NCBI GenBank assembly: GCA_937890355.1
Contig: CALACW010000056.1
Location: 1 to 21,907, forward strand
Direction of reading: 5' to 3'
Origin: CALACW01 sp002431305
GTDB lineage: Bacteria > Bacillota > Clostridia > Oscillospirales > Acutalibacteraceae
Length of the DNA stretch: 21,907 nt
The notes under the pieces were generated by a model. That model was given only the letters and a program-made list of their open reading frames with translations, did not search any database and was not told the DNA's origin. Positions 13,834-21,698 of this stretch are shown piece by piece. Position numbers and translations under genes: made by a program. Position 1 is the first letter of the stretch. Each line of letters begins with the position of its first letter.

Positions 13834-15334
13834 ATATTCCGAGCATATCAAATACTACTTTTCTCATGCTGTCGGGATCTTTTTCGCAAACAGAGTCGAA
13901 TCTGACTTTTTTATTTTTAAGTCCCGAGAGCTGTTCCGGAGCCTTAATACCCGTATATTCCTCAAGTTCGTGAACCATGTCGAATTCGTTATCGGATTCG
14001 ATATTTCCGTTTTTCAGCGCCTCGAGAACGCTGTGAGAGAACTTGTAGGGGCTTGCCGTTGAAGCAATAACGACAGGCGTTTTATCTCCGGTCGAGGCAA
14101 TATAATCATCGCATACTTTTATCGCAACGGCAGTATGCGTATCGGAAAGATATTTATACTTATTATATGTGTCCCTGATGGTTTCCTCGGTCTGCTCATC
14201 GTCACAGCATCCGCATGAGTAAATGCTCTTTATTTTATCGAGCACTTCGTCGGTTACTTTGTATTTTCCCGTCTCTTTCAATGAAGCGAAAATATCTCTT
14301 ATCGCCTTATCGTCGTTATTATAAAGAGAGAAAAGAAGTCTTTCGAGATTTGATGAAATAAGAATATCCATCGACGGAGAAATTGTCGTATAAAAATCTC
14401 TGTTCTTATCGTAGATACCCGTTGTGATAAAGTCGGTAAGGATATTATTTTTATTTGACGCGCAGATAAGACGAGCAATCGGAAGTCCCATATTTTTAGC
14501 GTAGTTTGCTGCGAGTATATTGCCGAAGTTTCCGGTGGGAACTACAACATTGATTTTATCGCCGAGCTTTATTCTGCCCTGCTTTATAAGGTCGCAGTAA
14601 GCGGAGAAATAATAAACTATCTGAGGAACGAGTCTGCCCCAGTTTATTGAATTCGCGGAAGAAAATACGAGAGAATGTTCATCAAACTTTTCTTTAATTT
14701 TCTTGTCCGTAAATATTGTCTTTACGCCCGTCTGAGCGTCGTCAAAATTGCCGTTTATCGCGCAAACTCCGACATTATCGCCCGACTGCGTGCACATCTG
14801 AAGCTTCTGCATGGGGCTTACGCCGTTATTGGGATAAAAAACAAGTATTTTCGTTTTATCAACATCGCAGAATCCCTCAAGAGCGGCTTTACCCGTATCT
14901 CCCGAAGTAGCGACAAGAATAACAATTTCCTTATTGTCAAGCGTTTTCTTTGCAGCACCGGTAAGAAGGTGCGGAAGAAGCTGTAACGCCATATCCTTAA
15001 ACGCACACGTGGGACCTTTCCACAGTTCGAGAATATTTACATTATCATGCAGATTAACGACAGGTGCAACATCCTCGGACGAAAATTTACCGTCGGCATA
15101 CGCGCCCTCGACAAAAGACGAAACCTCGTCAGACGTAAAATCCGTAAGATAAAGCGAAAGAATTTTTTTCGCCCTCTGTTTGTATGAATCGTTAACCATT
15201 GAATTTATGAAATCAAGATCAATTCCGGGAATTTCGCACGGAACAAACAGTCCGCCCTCTTTCGATATTCCGTTTGTTACCGCCTCGGCTGACGTAACCT
15301 TTAATGAATTATCTCTGGTTGAAGTATATAACAT
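13832..15334 (-). CDS. thrC: Threonine synthase
   Basis: This PLP enzyme converts O-phosphohomoserine to threonine, the last step of threonine synthesis. The 500-residue product starts MLYTSTRDNSLKVTSAEAV, and the PLP lysine is K113 in GPTCAFKDMALQ. The phosphate-binding region ILVATSGDTGKAALEGF follows. The length matches the long form of threonine synthase. I chose the ATG at 15334 because TGAGGA lies 7 bases upstream; the longer in-frame reading from 15358 has no such site and would start inside the leader. A good promoter lies just upstream, so it is a single-gene unit although it follows yraN on the same strand. No other threonine genes are in the window. Confidence 0.95.
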   Translation of the reverse strand: MLYTSTRDNSLKVTSAEAVTNGISKEGGLFVPCEIPGIDLDFINSMVNDSYKQRAKKILSLYLTDFTSDEVSSFVEGAYADGKFSSEDVAPVVNLHDNVNILELWKGPTCAFKDMALQLLPHLLTGAAKKTLDNKEIVILVATSGDTGKAALEGFCDVDKTKILVFYPNNGVSPMQKLQMCTQSGDNVGVCAINGNFDDAQTGVKTIFTDKKIKEKFDEHSLVFSSANSINWGRLVPQIVYYFSAYCDLIKQGRIKLGDKINVVVPTGNFGNILAANYAKNMGLPIARLICASNKNNILTDFITTGIYDKNRDFYTTISPSMDILISSNLERLLFSLYNNDDKAIRDIFASLKETGKYKVTDEVLDKIKSIYSCGCCDDEQTEETIRDTYNKYKYLSDTHTAVAIKVCDDYIASTGDKTPVVIASTASPYKFSHSVLEALKNGNIESDNEFDMVHELEEYTGIKAPEQLSGLKNKKVRFDSVCEKDPDSMRKVVFDMLGI

Positions 15335-15363
15335 GGTTTTATCCTCACTTTCAGTCAAATGAT

Positions 15364-15392
15364 ATTATATCAAATAGAATCAGTAAAGTAAA
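15364..15392 (-). promoter_or_regulatory. Sigma-A promoter of thrC
   Basis: On the minus strand TTTACT (15392-15387), a 17-base spacer and a perfect TATAAT (15369-15364) lie 30 bases before the thrC ATG. The leader would be about 23 bases, leaving no room for a T-box or attenuator. Hexamers and spacing are identical to the dat promoter. Confidence 0.7.
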
Positions 15393-15403
15393 CATCATTT
15401 TTT

Positions 15404-15760
15404 TTAAAATGCGTTTTTTATATGATTGATAACATATTTATCGTCGGATTCAATCTCGACTTCTACGATATCAAATCGGCTCGGCAGGTCAAATTCATAT
15501 TTCGACCTGAAATATGCCGCAGTACTTTTGATATTCTCCTCTTTCTCTTCGTCAACAGCATACGACGGAGGAAGCATTCCTCCCGCTTTTCTTGTCTTGA
15601 CCTCTATAAAACACAGACAGCCGTCGCCTGTTGCTATAATGTCAATTTCACCCGTTGAAGAAGCGTAATTTCCAGAAAGAATGTAATAATCATTATTTCT
15701 CAGGTATACGACGGCGCGATGTTCTCCGAGCGCACCCAGGCGCAGATGTTCCGGCATCAT
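15404..15760 (-). CDS. YraN family (UPF0102) nuclease-like protein
   Basis: The 118-residue protein has the restriction-endonuclease-like fold signature of the YraN/UPF0102 family: GEHRA near the N-terminus, then GEIDIIA (E38, D40) and FIEVKTR (E53, K55), the usual D-ExK nuclease core. The family is widespread and may act on DNA during recombination or repair, but the role is unproven. The start overlaps the rnhB stop as ATGA; a second ATG follows directly, so the start is uncertain by one codon. Linkage to rnhB is very common in bacteria and supports cotranscription with rbgA and rnhB. Confidence 0.9.
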   Translation of the reverse strand: MMPEHLRLGALGEHRAVVYLRNNDYYILSGNYASSTGEIDIIATGDGCLCFIEVKTRKAGGMLPPSYAVDEEKEENIKSTAAYFRSKYEFDLPSRFDIVEVEIESDDKYVINHIKNAF

Positions 15761-16362
15761 TTCTTTTCACCCGTTATTTTCTTCAAAAACGAACGTCTGT
15801 GCACGGGAGAAATACCGTATTTATTTATAAGTTCATAATGAAGCGCGGTCGGATATCCCTTATGTTTTGCAAATTGATACTGCGGGTATTTTTCGTCAAG
15901 TTCTTTCATATAACGGTCACGGCTTACCTTTGCAAGAATTGAAGCGGCCGCTATGGAAATCGACTTCGCGTCACCTTTTATTATCGTATATTCCTTAATT
16001 CCCGTGTGAGGTTCGCGGTTACCGTCGACAAGCGCGAGGTCGGGTTTTACGCTGAGTTGCTCGACCGCGCGTTTCATCGCGAGAAACGCCGCGTTGAGAA
16101 TGTTTATTTCATCAATTTCCGCCTCGCTCGCCGTTCCGATACCGTACGAAACAGCTTTTTCGCATATAAGGTCAAAAAGTGTGTCCCTCTTTTTTTCGGA
16201 GAGTTTTTTCGAGTCTTTTATTCCCATATCTTCAAGTCCGTCAGGCAATATAACCGCCGCAGCAAAAACGGGGCCTGCGAGCGGACCTCTGCCGGCTTCG
16301 TCTATTCCGCATACGACTTCAAAGCCGTTTTCGTGAGCAAGATGTTCGAATTCATAAGTCAT
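15757..16362 (-). CDS. rnhB: Ribonuclease HII
   Basis: RNase HII removes RNA from RNA-DNA hybrids and starts excision of single ribonucleotides from DNA. The 201-residue protein has the family signature GIDEAGRGPLAGPV with D21 and E22, the segment IKDSKKLSEKKR (51-59 region), VDGN with D113 and KGDAKS with D131: all four acidic metal ligands. The start overlaps the rbgA stop as ATGA, with GGAGG in the end of rbgA about 11 bases upstream. The order rbgA-rnhB-yraN downstream of rplS is typical of Firmicutes. Confidence 0.96.
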   Translation of the reverse strand: MTYEFEHLAHENGFEVVCGIDEAGRGPLAGPVFAAAVILPDGLEDMGIKDSKKLSEKKRDTLFDLICEKAVSYGIGTASEAEIDEINILNAAFLAMKRAVEQLSVKPDLALVDGNREPHTGIKEYTIIKGDAKSISIAAASILAKVSRDRYMKELDEKYPQYQFAKHKGYPTALHYELINKYGISPVHRRSFLKKITGEKK

Positions 16363-17237
16363 TTTTTAATATCCTCCGGTAATTCGAATGTTATTCTGCC
16401 GAGCTTGCCCGCTCGGTATTCGTCGAGAATTGCTATCGCGGCGCGTTCCGTGTTTACTTCTCCGCCGGAAATCAGCATACCTCGTTTTCTGCCTATCATT
16501 TCAAGTATTTCATAAGACTGTGCGTCTTCAAAATCCGCTATCTTATATCTTTCGGTAAGTCTCTCGGGATAATTTCTTTTCATCATGTCAAGGAAACGGC
16601 ATACGAGTATTTCCATATCAAGTATTTGATCCTTTACTCCGCCGGTAAATGCAAGTCTGTCGCCTACCTCGGGGTCGTCGAATTTCGGCCACAGAACGCC
16701 GGGAGTATCAAGAAGCTCTATTCCTCCGCCGATAACGAACCACTGATTATTCCTCGTAACGCCGGCTCTGTCCTCAACTTTTGCTTTACCTCCCGCACCC
16801 ATTTTGTTAACAAACGACGACTTTCCAGTATTCGGAATTCCGATAACCATTATACGAAGAGTTTTGCCCTTCATCCCCTTATCTTCGTTCTGCTTGATTT
16901 TATCCTTCAAAACTTCTCTGACAAGAGGTCTGAACGTGTTTAATCCTCTGCCCGTACGGCAGTCGACTGCAAGGGCGGAAGAACCCTGCGAATTATAATA
17001 CTTAATCCACCTTGACGTGGTGTTTTCGTCAGCAAGGTCTGCTTTGTTAAGCAGAACAATTTTAGGCTTACCCTCGGTTATCTCATCTATTTCGGGGTTT
17101 AAACTGCTTATCGGTATACGCGCGTCAAGAATCATCGTTACAGCGTCGACGAGTTTCAGCTGTTCTTTTATAAGACGGCGCGTTTTCGCCATGTGTCCGG
17201 GAAACCACTGTATAATCTGCTTTTGCTGATCTGCCAT
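16359..17237 (-). CDS. rbgA: Ribosome biogenesis GTPase YlqF/RbgA
   Basis: This GTPase promotes a late step of 50S subunit assembly. The 292-residue protein has the circularly permuted G-motif order that marks the family: G4 NKAD (64-67) comes first, then G1 GIPNTGKS (133-140), the G2 threonine in GVTRN (161) and G3 DTPG (177-180). The N-terminal IQWFPGHMAKTRR is the family hallmark. An AGAGGTA ribosome site precedes the start. The lepB terminator ends about 17 bases upstream of the ATG, so the gene depends on read-through or on a promoter within the short lepB-rbgA gap. Identity is certain. Confidence 0.96.
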   Translation of the reverse strand: MADQQKQIIQWFPGHMAKTRRLIKEQLKLVDAVTMILDARIPISSLNPEIDEITEGKPKIVLLNKADLADENTTSRWIKYYNSQGSSALAVDCRTGRGLNTFRPLVREVLKDKIKQNEDKGMKGKTLRIMVIGIPNTGKSSFVNKMGAGGKAKVEDRAGVTRNNQWFVIGGGIELLDTPGVLWPKFDDPEVGDRLAFTGGVKDQILDMEILVCRFLDMMKRNYPERLTERYKIADFEDAQSYEILEMIGRKRGMLISGGEVNTERAAIAILDEYRAGKLGRITFELPEDIKK

Positions 17238-17254
17238 AAATATATACCTCTTTT

Positions 17255-17293
17255 AAAGAAAAAGACGGAAACCGAAATTCGATTTACCGTCTT
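17255..17293 (-). terminator. Intrinsic terminator after lepB
   Basis: On the minus strand AAGACGG (17293-17287) pairs with CCGTCTT (17268-17262), and the inner AAATCG pairs with CGGTTT (one G-U pair) around the loop AATTT, with one bulged T. The stem totals 13 bp and runs into TTTCTTT. It lies 17 bases before the rbgA start codon. Confidence 0.8.
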
Positions 17294-17320
17294 ACAAACA
17301 AAATATTAAAATGTTTCTAT

Positions 17321-17881
17321 TTATTCTGCGGTCTTGCCTATTGACTTAAAACTCTCATAGATATCAAAGTTTCCGAACGGGAACAATCTGCCGTAAACTC
17401 TGCCGAGAATATATCTCTCGTCTATCTGACCTATAAGATTTGAACGGCTGTCTGTCGAGGCATTTCTGTTGTCTCCCATAACAAAGACTTTGCCTTTTTC
17501 AACTGTAATCGGTCCCTCAAAATCCTCACGTGTGTTCGTGGGACAATTTGTGTACGGCTCATCAAGAGCGTTTCCGTCAACATAAACAATACCGGCATCG
17601 AAATCGATGTCGACAGTCTGTCCCTCTGTCGCAATGACACGTTTTACGATAGGTTTATGCAGTGCGTTGGGCTGAACGACAATAACTACGTCGCCGTAAT
17701 CATAATGCGTACTGCCCGCGGAAACCATAAGCCAGTCACCGTGCTGTAAGGTCGGAACCATGGAAGTGCCGTCTACTCCGACCAGTCTGAACACGCACGA
17801 AAACAGAATTATAATCGTGATAATCGAAGACATAACAACCGAAGCAAACTCGTAAATATTATCTACAATTTTCTTTTGCAT
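17321..17881 (-). CDS. lepB: Signal peptidase I
   Basis: This membrane protease removes signal peptides from exported proteins, such as the lipase and perhaps the C39-like protein in this window. The 186-residue protein has one N-terminal membrane segment (about 15-33), the serine box GTSMVPTL with nucleophile S40, the lysine box PIVKRVIA with general base K80, and the C-terminal GDNRNASTDSR box. I chose the ATG at 17881 because AGGTG lies 7 bases upstream and the product then matches the family; the longer in-frame reading from 17968 would translate through the rplS terminator. The order rplS-lepB-rbgA-rnhB is common in Clostridia. Confidence 0.95.
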   Translation of the reverse strand: MQKKIVDNIYEFASVVMSSIITIIILFSCVFRLVGVDGTSMVPTLQHGDWLMVSAGSTHYDYGDVVIVVQPNALHKPIVKRVIATEGQTVDIDFDAGIVYVDGNALDEPYTNCPTNTREDFEGPITVEKGKVFVMGDNRNASTDSRSNLIGQIDERYILGRVYGRLFPFGNFDIYESFKSIGKTAE

Positions 17882-17903
17882 AATGAAACACCTGATTTTA
17901 AAT

Positions 17904-17927
17904 AAAAAAGGGACAAATAATTGCCCC
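17904..17927 (-). terminator. Terminator between rplS and lepB
   Basis: On the minus strand GGGGCAA (17927-17921) pairs with TTGTCCC (17916-17910) around a 4-base loop: 7 bp with one G-U pair, followed by TTTTTTATTT. It ends 22 bases before the lepB ATG, so it may end rplS transcripts or act in the leader of lepB transcripts. Confidence 0.75.
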
Positions 17928-17968
17928 TCCTGCCTGCGGTAAAAACAGACTTCACAGACAAAAAACAA

Positions 17969-17974
17969 ATTATA
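17969..17974 (-). promoter_or_regulatory. Possible -10 box for lepB
   Basis: A perfect TATAAT on the minus strand lies about 90 bases before lepB. The expected -35 region shows no good match (ATTCTT). If used, its transcript would contain the terminator hairpin at 17904-17927 in its leader, as in dat. Confidence 0.3.
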
Positions 17975-18004
17975 AAAATCGTCTTAGTCCGAAGAATTCC
18001 GATA

Positions 18005-18033
18005 AGCCGAAAGGACTGCGCACCCCTTCGGCT
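18005..18033 (-). other. Strong hairpin just after rplS
   Basis: AGCCGAAGGG (18033-18024) pairs with CCTTTCGGCT (18014-18005): 10 bp with one G-U pair and a 9-base loop, starting 13 bases after the rplS stop. No U-tract follows directly, so it is more likely a 3'-end stabiliser or pause structure than a complete terminator. Confidence 0.55.
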
Positions 18034-18045
18034 GATATCCGAAAA

Positions 18046-18390
18046 TTATTTAACGAGCTCTTTAACCTTAGCTGCCTTACCGACTCTTGAACGAAGATAG
18101 TAAAGCTTAGCTCTGCGAACTTTACCGTATCTGACAGTCTCAACCTTAGCAACGTTGGGCGAATGAACGGGGAAAACCCTCTCAACGCCTACGCCGTAGG
18201 AAACACGTCTTACGGTGAAGGTCTCGCTGATTCCGCTGCCCTTACGAGCGATAACGGTTCCTTCGAATACCTGAATTCTTTCCTTCTCACCCTCACGAAT
18301 CTTAACGTGTACCTTAACGGTATCGCCGACAGTGATAACGGGGGGCTCAGCCTTGATGGAATCCTGAGCAATCATTTTTAATGCGTCCAT
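18046..18390 (-). CDS. rplS: Ribosomal protein L19
   Basis: L19 is a 50S protein at the interface with the 30S subunit. The 114-residue product has the normal family length and blocks: VGDTVKVHVKIREGEKERIQ, FEGTVIARKGSG, ETFTVRRVSYGVGVERVFP and the basic C-terminal RAKLYYLRSRVGKAAKVKE. The ATG has a GGAGG site directly upstream. A promoter and a ~130-base structured leader precede it, and a strong hairpin and a terminator follow. In many Firmicutes rplS follows trmD; here the gene upstream is instead the DUF2344 radical SAM partner, with a promoter between, so this unit starts at rplS. Confidence 0.98.
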   Translation of the reverse strand: MDALKMIAQDSIKAEPPVITVGDTVKVHVKIREGEKERIQVFEGTVIARKGSGISETFTVRRVSYGVGVERVFPVHSPNVAKVETVRYGKVRRAKLYYLRSRVGKAAKVKELVK

Positions 18391-18519
18391 AATTTACCTC
18401 CTGAATTTTCAGCCGTTCTTAACGTGATATAAAACGCGACAGAGGACCGACCGCTTTAATGTACGCTGCGTATCATTAACCGCCGTTCAAACAAAAAATG
18501 CCTGAACGCACATGAACAC
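18391..18519 (-). promoter_or_regulatory. Structured rplS leader, possible L19 autoregulatory element
   Basis: From the predicted start near 18519 to the rplS ATG the transcript carries about 130 untranslated bases. It can form a clear hairpin, TTAATG-A-TACG-CAG-CGTA-CATTAA on the minus strand (18479-18456; 10 bp with one bulge). A second pairing, CGTTCA with TGAACG, is possible near 18483-18508. Ribosomal protein leaders upstream of rplS are known in Firmicutes; this one fits by position and size, but I could not match a consensus. Confidence 0.45.
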
Positions 18520-18525
18520 TGATAT

Positions 18526-18554
18526 ATAATATCACACAAAATCACGGATTGCAA
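18526..18554 (-). promoter_or_regulatory. Sigma-A promoter of rplS
   Basis: On the minus strand TTGCAA (18554-18549), a 17-base spacer and TATTAT (18531-18526) lie about 136 bases before the rplS ATG, just beyond the end of the DUF2344 gene. Confidence 0.7.
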
Positions 18555-18562
18555 GTGTTTTT

Positions 18563-19222
18563 TTACCTGAAATCGGATTTATCTAAAACAAGAAGACCGT
18601 ATCTTATCATAGAAACAGGGAGTATGTCTTCATTCGTGTATGATTTTATCGCCGACATAAGATTAATCGGGTTGATATTGCTCTCGTTTGAACACGGAAG
18701 CGTAACGTCAAGCACTATTTCGTCATTTTCTATCTTTATCAAATAATCCGAAAGATGCGCGGAAATATCCACGGTTTTCATCGTTTTTCTGCCTCTTTGC
18801 TTGCCGGGCTTTTCGCATTTCAATTCACCCGACGACATGGCGGCCGCGATTTTATCATACAACCCGGGTTCGTCGTCTATTTTAATGATATACTTTGCAA
18901 ATGCGAGCTCGTTCGTCTTATGAACAGGTTCTGTTATTTCGATAATTCTGAATCCCGGAGGAAGCTGGGCGTTTAATCTTTCGATTATTTCGCCGTCGGA
19001 AATCTCCCCCTCTATCCTCATATCCATAGGCTCCCTTACGCCTTCGACGCCCAAAGGCATCGGAGCGGGAAAATTGAGATAGGGATGCGGGTTAAATCCC
19101 TCCGTGTACCAAAGGGGAATATTTGCCCTGCGTACGGCTCTCGTCATGCACCGCATGGTATCGAGGTGCGAAACAAATCTCAAAAGACCAATTTTTTTAA
19201 ACCACACTCTTATGCATCGCAT
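18563..19222 (-). CDS. DUF2344 / TIGR03936-family radical SAM-associated protein
   Basis: The 219-residue protein matches DUF2344: VWFKKIGLLRFVSHLDTMRC, then RAVRRANIPLWYTEGFNPHP, FPAPMPLGVEG and PMDMRI. Members almost always sit beside a TIGR03960-type radical SAM protein and are sometimes fused to it, so the two probably act together. The reaction is unknown, though an RNA- or ribosome-linked role has been suspected from gene neighbourhoods. The start overlaps the end of the radical SAM gene by 26 bases. Of two near ATGs, the second (19222) is in frame and lies 8 bases after GGAGG; the first is closed by a stop after four codons. The family call is firm; no function is assigned. Confidence 0.88.
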   Translation of the reverse strand: MRCIRVWFKKIGLLRFVSHLDTMRCMTRAVRRANIPLWYTEGFNPHPYLNFPAPMPLGVEGVREPMDMRIEGEISDGEIIERLNAQLPPGFRIIEITEPVHKTNELAFAKYIIKIDDEPGLYDKIAAAMSSGELKCEKPGKQRGRKTMKTVDISAHLSDYLIKIENDEIVLDVTLPCSNESNINPINLMSAIKSYTNEDILPVSMIRYGLLVLDKSDFR

Positions 19223-21050
19223 CGCATTTACCTCCGTTCAGTTTTGCGGCACCGCATCCCGCGCATTTTTCACGGCAGTTAGGTGTTGTAAGCCCCGCAT
19301 GAGCGCGTTTGTTTTCTTCTATAAGAAATTCTTTTCTAATTCCGACATCCATATGCTCCCACGGGAAAACCTCGTCGTATTCTCGTTTTCTGTTAGCATA
19401 AAAATGCGGGTCGATTCCGCATTTATTAAACGCGTCCATCCATCTATCATAATTAAAATAATCATCCCAGCTGTCGAATTTACAGCCCGAACGCCACGCC
19501 GTTTCTATTACATCGCAAAGACGTCTGTCACCTCTTGCCAAAACAGCCTCCATAAAACTGACGGGGATATAATGACACGACGCTTTTATTTTCTTAGAAG
19601 TAATACTGTTTTTAAGATGCTCCTGTTTTTCTGCAAGCATCTCCTGAGTGTCCTGAGGTTCCCACTGGAACGGAGTAAACGGCTTCGGAACAAATGACGA
19701 CGCGCTGACAGAAACGTTTACACCCTTGCCCTTAGGCTTGTCGGGGTTTTTATAAAACTCATCAACAACGGTCTGCGCGAGTTTTGCGATTCCCTCAACA
19801 TCCTCGAGCGTTTCGGTCGGAAGCCCCAGCATAAAGTAAAGTTTTACGGCTGTCCATCCGCCCGCGAACGCCTTAGCCGACGTTGTGAGAATCTCCTCCT
19901 CGGTTACGTTTTTATTTATAACATCTCTGAGTCTCTGCGTTCCGGCCTCGGCGGCAAACGTCAGAGAACTTCGTCTTACCTCATTGAGTTTTTTAACAAG
20001 CTCGTCCGGGAAATTATCAGCTCTCAGCGACGGAAGCGCTATATTAATATTATTAGGAATAGTCCAGTCGAGAAGTTTTGAGAGAAGTTCGGGAAGCTGT
20101 GTGTAATCGCTGCTCGAAAGAGAGCACAGCGAAATCTCGTCATATCCGGAAGTTTCACACAAAGCTCTGCACTGCTCGTTTATAGTGTCGGCTTTTCTCT
20201 CCCTTATCGGACGGTAAATGAATCCCGCCTGACAGAATCTGCATCCTCTGATGCATCCTCTGAAAATCTCCGCCGTCGCTCTGTCGAAAACAACGTCTAT
20301 ATACGGAACTATAAATTTATCGGGATAATAGCATTTATCAAAATCGCTTACGACTCTTTTTCTGATTTTCTCCGGCGTGCCCGACTTCGGAATAATGCGT
20401 TTTACCGTATTATCGTCGTTGTATTCGACATCGTAAAGAGACGGTACGTATATACCCTCTATCTTTGACGCAGCAACAAGAAATTCACTTTTAGACGCAT
20501 TCTTCGCCTTATATTCTTTATATAAATCAAGAAGTTCGTTCATCACTTCTTCGCCCTCGCCAAATTCAAACACGTCGATAAATTCGGATAAAGGTTCAGA
20601 GTTGCATACGCACGGTCCGCCCGCGATAACGAGGGGTGACAGCGATTTCCTGTCAGCACTTCTGACAGGAAGTCCCGCAAGGTCGAGCATATTCAAAACG
20701 TTCGTATAACTCATTTCATATAAGAGAGTAAAACCTATTACGTCGAAATCTTTTATATAATCTCCGCTTTCGAGGGCGAAAAGAGGGATATTACGTTCCC
20801 TCATGACTTTTTCCATGTCCTCCCACGGCGCAAATACACGCTCACACCACGAATCGGGACGTTCATTTATAAGAGAATATAGAATTTTCATGCCGAGATG
20901 CGACATACCTATCTCATATGAATCGGGAAAACAAAATGCAAATCTTAAATCTATGTCATCCTTTTTTTTAATAATACAATTAAGTTCACCGCCGATGTAT
21001 CTCGCGGGTTTCTGCACCAAAGGCAGAAGTTTTTCGACTTCCCTGTTCAT
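19197..21050 (-). CDS. TIGR03960-family B12-binding-like radical SAM protein
   Basis: The 617-residue protein has an N-terminal cobalamin-binding-like region (about 30-190, including ALESGDYIKDFDVIGFTLLY and VIAGGPCVCNSEPLSEFID). The radical SAM core follows, with the [4Fe-4S] motif C266-x3-C270-x2-C273 in RGCIRGCRFCQAGF. The C-terminus carries four more cysteines (C592, C596, C599, C609) that could hold a second cluster or zinc. It would use S-adenosylmethionine for radical chemistry on an unknown target, together with the DUF2344 protein downstream. A consensus promoter lies directly upstream, overlapping the end of the membrane protease gene, and an AAGGA ribosome site lies 9 bases before the ATG. 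Family assignment is strong; function is not known to me. Confidence 0.9.
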   Translation of the reverse strand: MNREVEKLLPLVQKPARYIGGELNCIIKKKDDIDLRFAFCFPDSYEIGMSHLGMKILYSLINERPDSWCERVFAPWEDMEKVMRERNIPLFALESGDYIKDFDVIGFTLLYEMSYTNVLNMLDLAGLPVRSADRKSLSPLVIAGGPCVCNSEPLSEFIDVFEFGEGEEVMNELLDLYKEYKAKNASKSEFLVAASKIEGIYVPSLYDVEYNDDNTVKRIIPKSGTPEKIRKRVVSDFDKCYYPDKFIVPYIDVVFDRATAEIFRGCIRGCRFCQAGFIYRPIRERKADTINEQCRALCETSGYDEISLCSLSSSDYTQLPELLSKLLDWTIPNNINIALPSLRADNFPDELVKKLNEVRRSSLTFAAEAGTQRLRDVINKNVTEEEILTTSAKAFAGGWTAVKLYFMLGLPTETLEDVEGIAKLAQTVVDEFYKNPDKPKGKGVNVSVSASSFVPKPFTPFQWEPQDTQEMLAEKQEHLKNSITSKKIKASCHYIPVSFMEAVLARGDRRLCDVIETAWRSGCKFDSWDDYFNYDRWMDAFNKCGIDPHFYANRKREYDEVFPWEHMDVGIRKEFLIEENKRAHAGLTTPNCREKCAGCGAAKLNGGKCDAMHKSVV

Positions 21051-21081
21051 TTACACACATCCTTATGCATTATACATACGT

Positions 21082-21110
21082 ATTATATATTAAAAATTTT
21101 ATTTTTTCAA
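21082..21110 (-). promoter_or_regulatory. Sigma-A promoter of the radical SAM-DUF2344 operon
   Basis: On the minus strand TTGAAA (21110-21105), a 17-base spacer and a perfect TATAAT (21087-21082) lie 32 bases before the ATG at 21050. The -35 box falls inside the last codons of the protease gene. Confidence 0.75.
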
Positions 21111-21698
21111 CAGTCGTAAAAGAAATGAAAACGCAATATAGAAAAATGCGATTGTGCCGGTTATTTCCGATTTAAAAACAATAAGTATAACGGCAAACAA
21201 TACAAGCGTGCAGATCCCTGTAAAATTAAGAACGGTATCGGCACGCTGTACGCTTGATTTCATCAAAATAATATTATAAAGAAAATTTCCTCCGTCAAGA
21301 GGAACGATAGGAAGCAAATTAAAAAAAGCAAGGCTCGCATTTATTATAAGCGAAGTAATAATAAACCGAGAATCCGTATTTATAATTGTCAAAATACAAA
21401 AAACAGCCGTGAGAATCAAATTTGCGCACGGTCCTGAAAAAGCGGTCATCGCCTCGTTTTTCAGCGTAAAACGAACCGTATCGTCATAATCAAGCCTCAT
21501 GCCGAACATGCCGACAGTCACTCTGAAAGTTCCGTCATAAAGACGGGTAAGAACGGCTATATGCGCGCATTCGTGAATACACGCATAAAAAAGCGCGGTA
21601 ATATAATATTTTCCGCTCTCAAACGACAGCAAATACGCAAGGACGATAAAGAATAAAAAATGAAGTTTTATTCCGACCCTGCCGATGTAAAACGTCAT
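21099..21698 (-). CDS. M50 site-2-type membrane metalloprotease (SpoIVFB-like)
   Basis: The 199-residue polytopic membrane protein has the zinc motif HECAH (H42, E43, H46) inside a hydrophobic segment. A second conserved site is NLLPIVPLDGG (N127, D135), so the intramembrane active site is complete. It resembles SpoIVFB, which cleaves pro-sigma-K in sporulating bacilli, but it is shorter than SpoIVFB and lacks a visible C-terminal CBS domain. The start overlaps the stop of an M23 peptidase gene as ATGA. In B. subtilis spoIVFB follows spoIVFA, whose product has a degenerate M23 domain, so the context supports a SpoIVFA-SpoIVFB-like pair. A general site-2 protease role is the alternative. Confidence 0.85.
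   Translation of the reverse strand: MTFYIGRVGIKLHFLFFIVLAYLLSFESGKYYITALFYACIHECAHIAVLTRLYDGTFRVTVGMFGMRLDYDDTVRFTLKNEAMTAFSGPCANLILTAVFCILTIINTDSRFIITSLIINASLAFFNLLPIVPLDGGNFLYNIILMKSSVQRADTVLNFTGICTLVLFAVILIVFKSEITGTIAFFYIAFSFLLRLLKK

Noticed and set aside
17882..17968. An N-terminal extension of LepB starting at 17968
   Set aside because: It would translate through the rplS terminator and has no ribosome site, while the ATG at 17881 has both a ribosome site and the family N-terminus.
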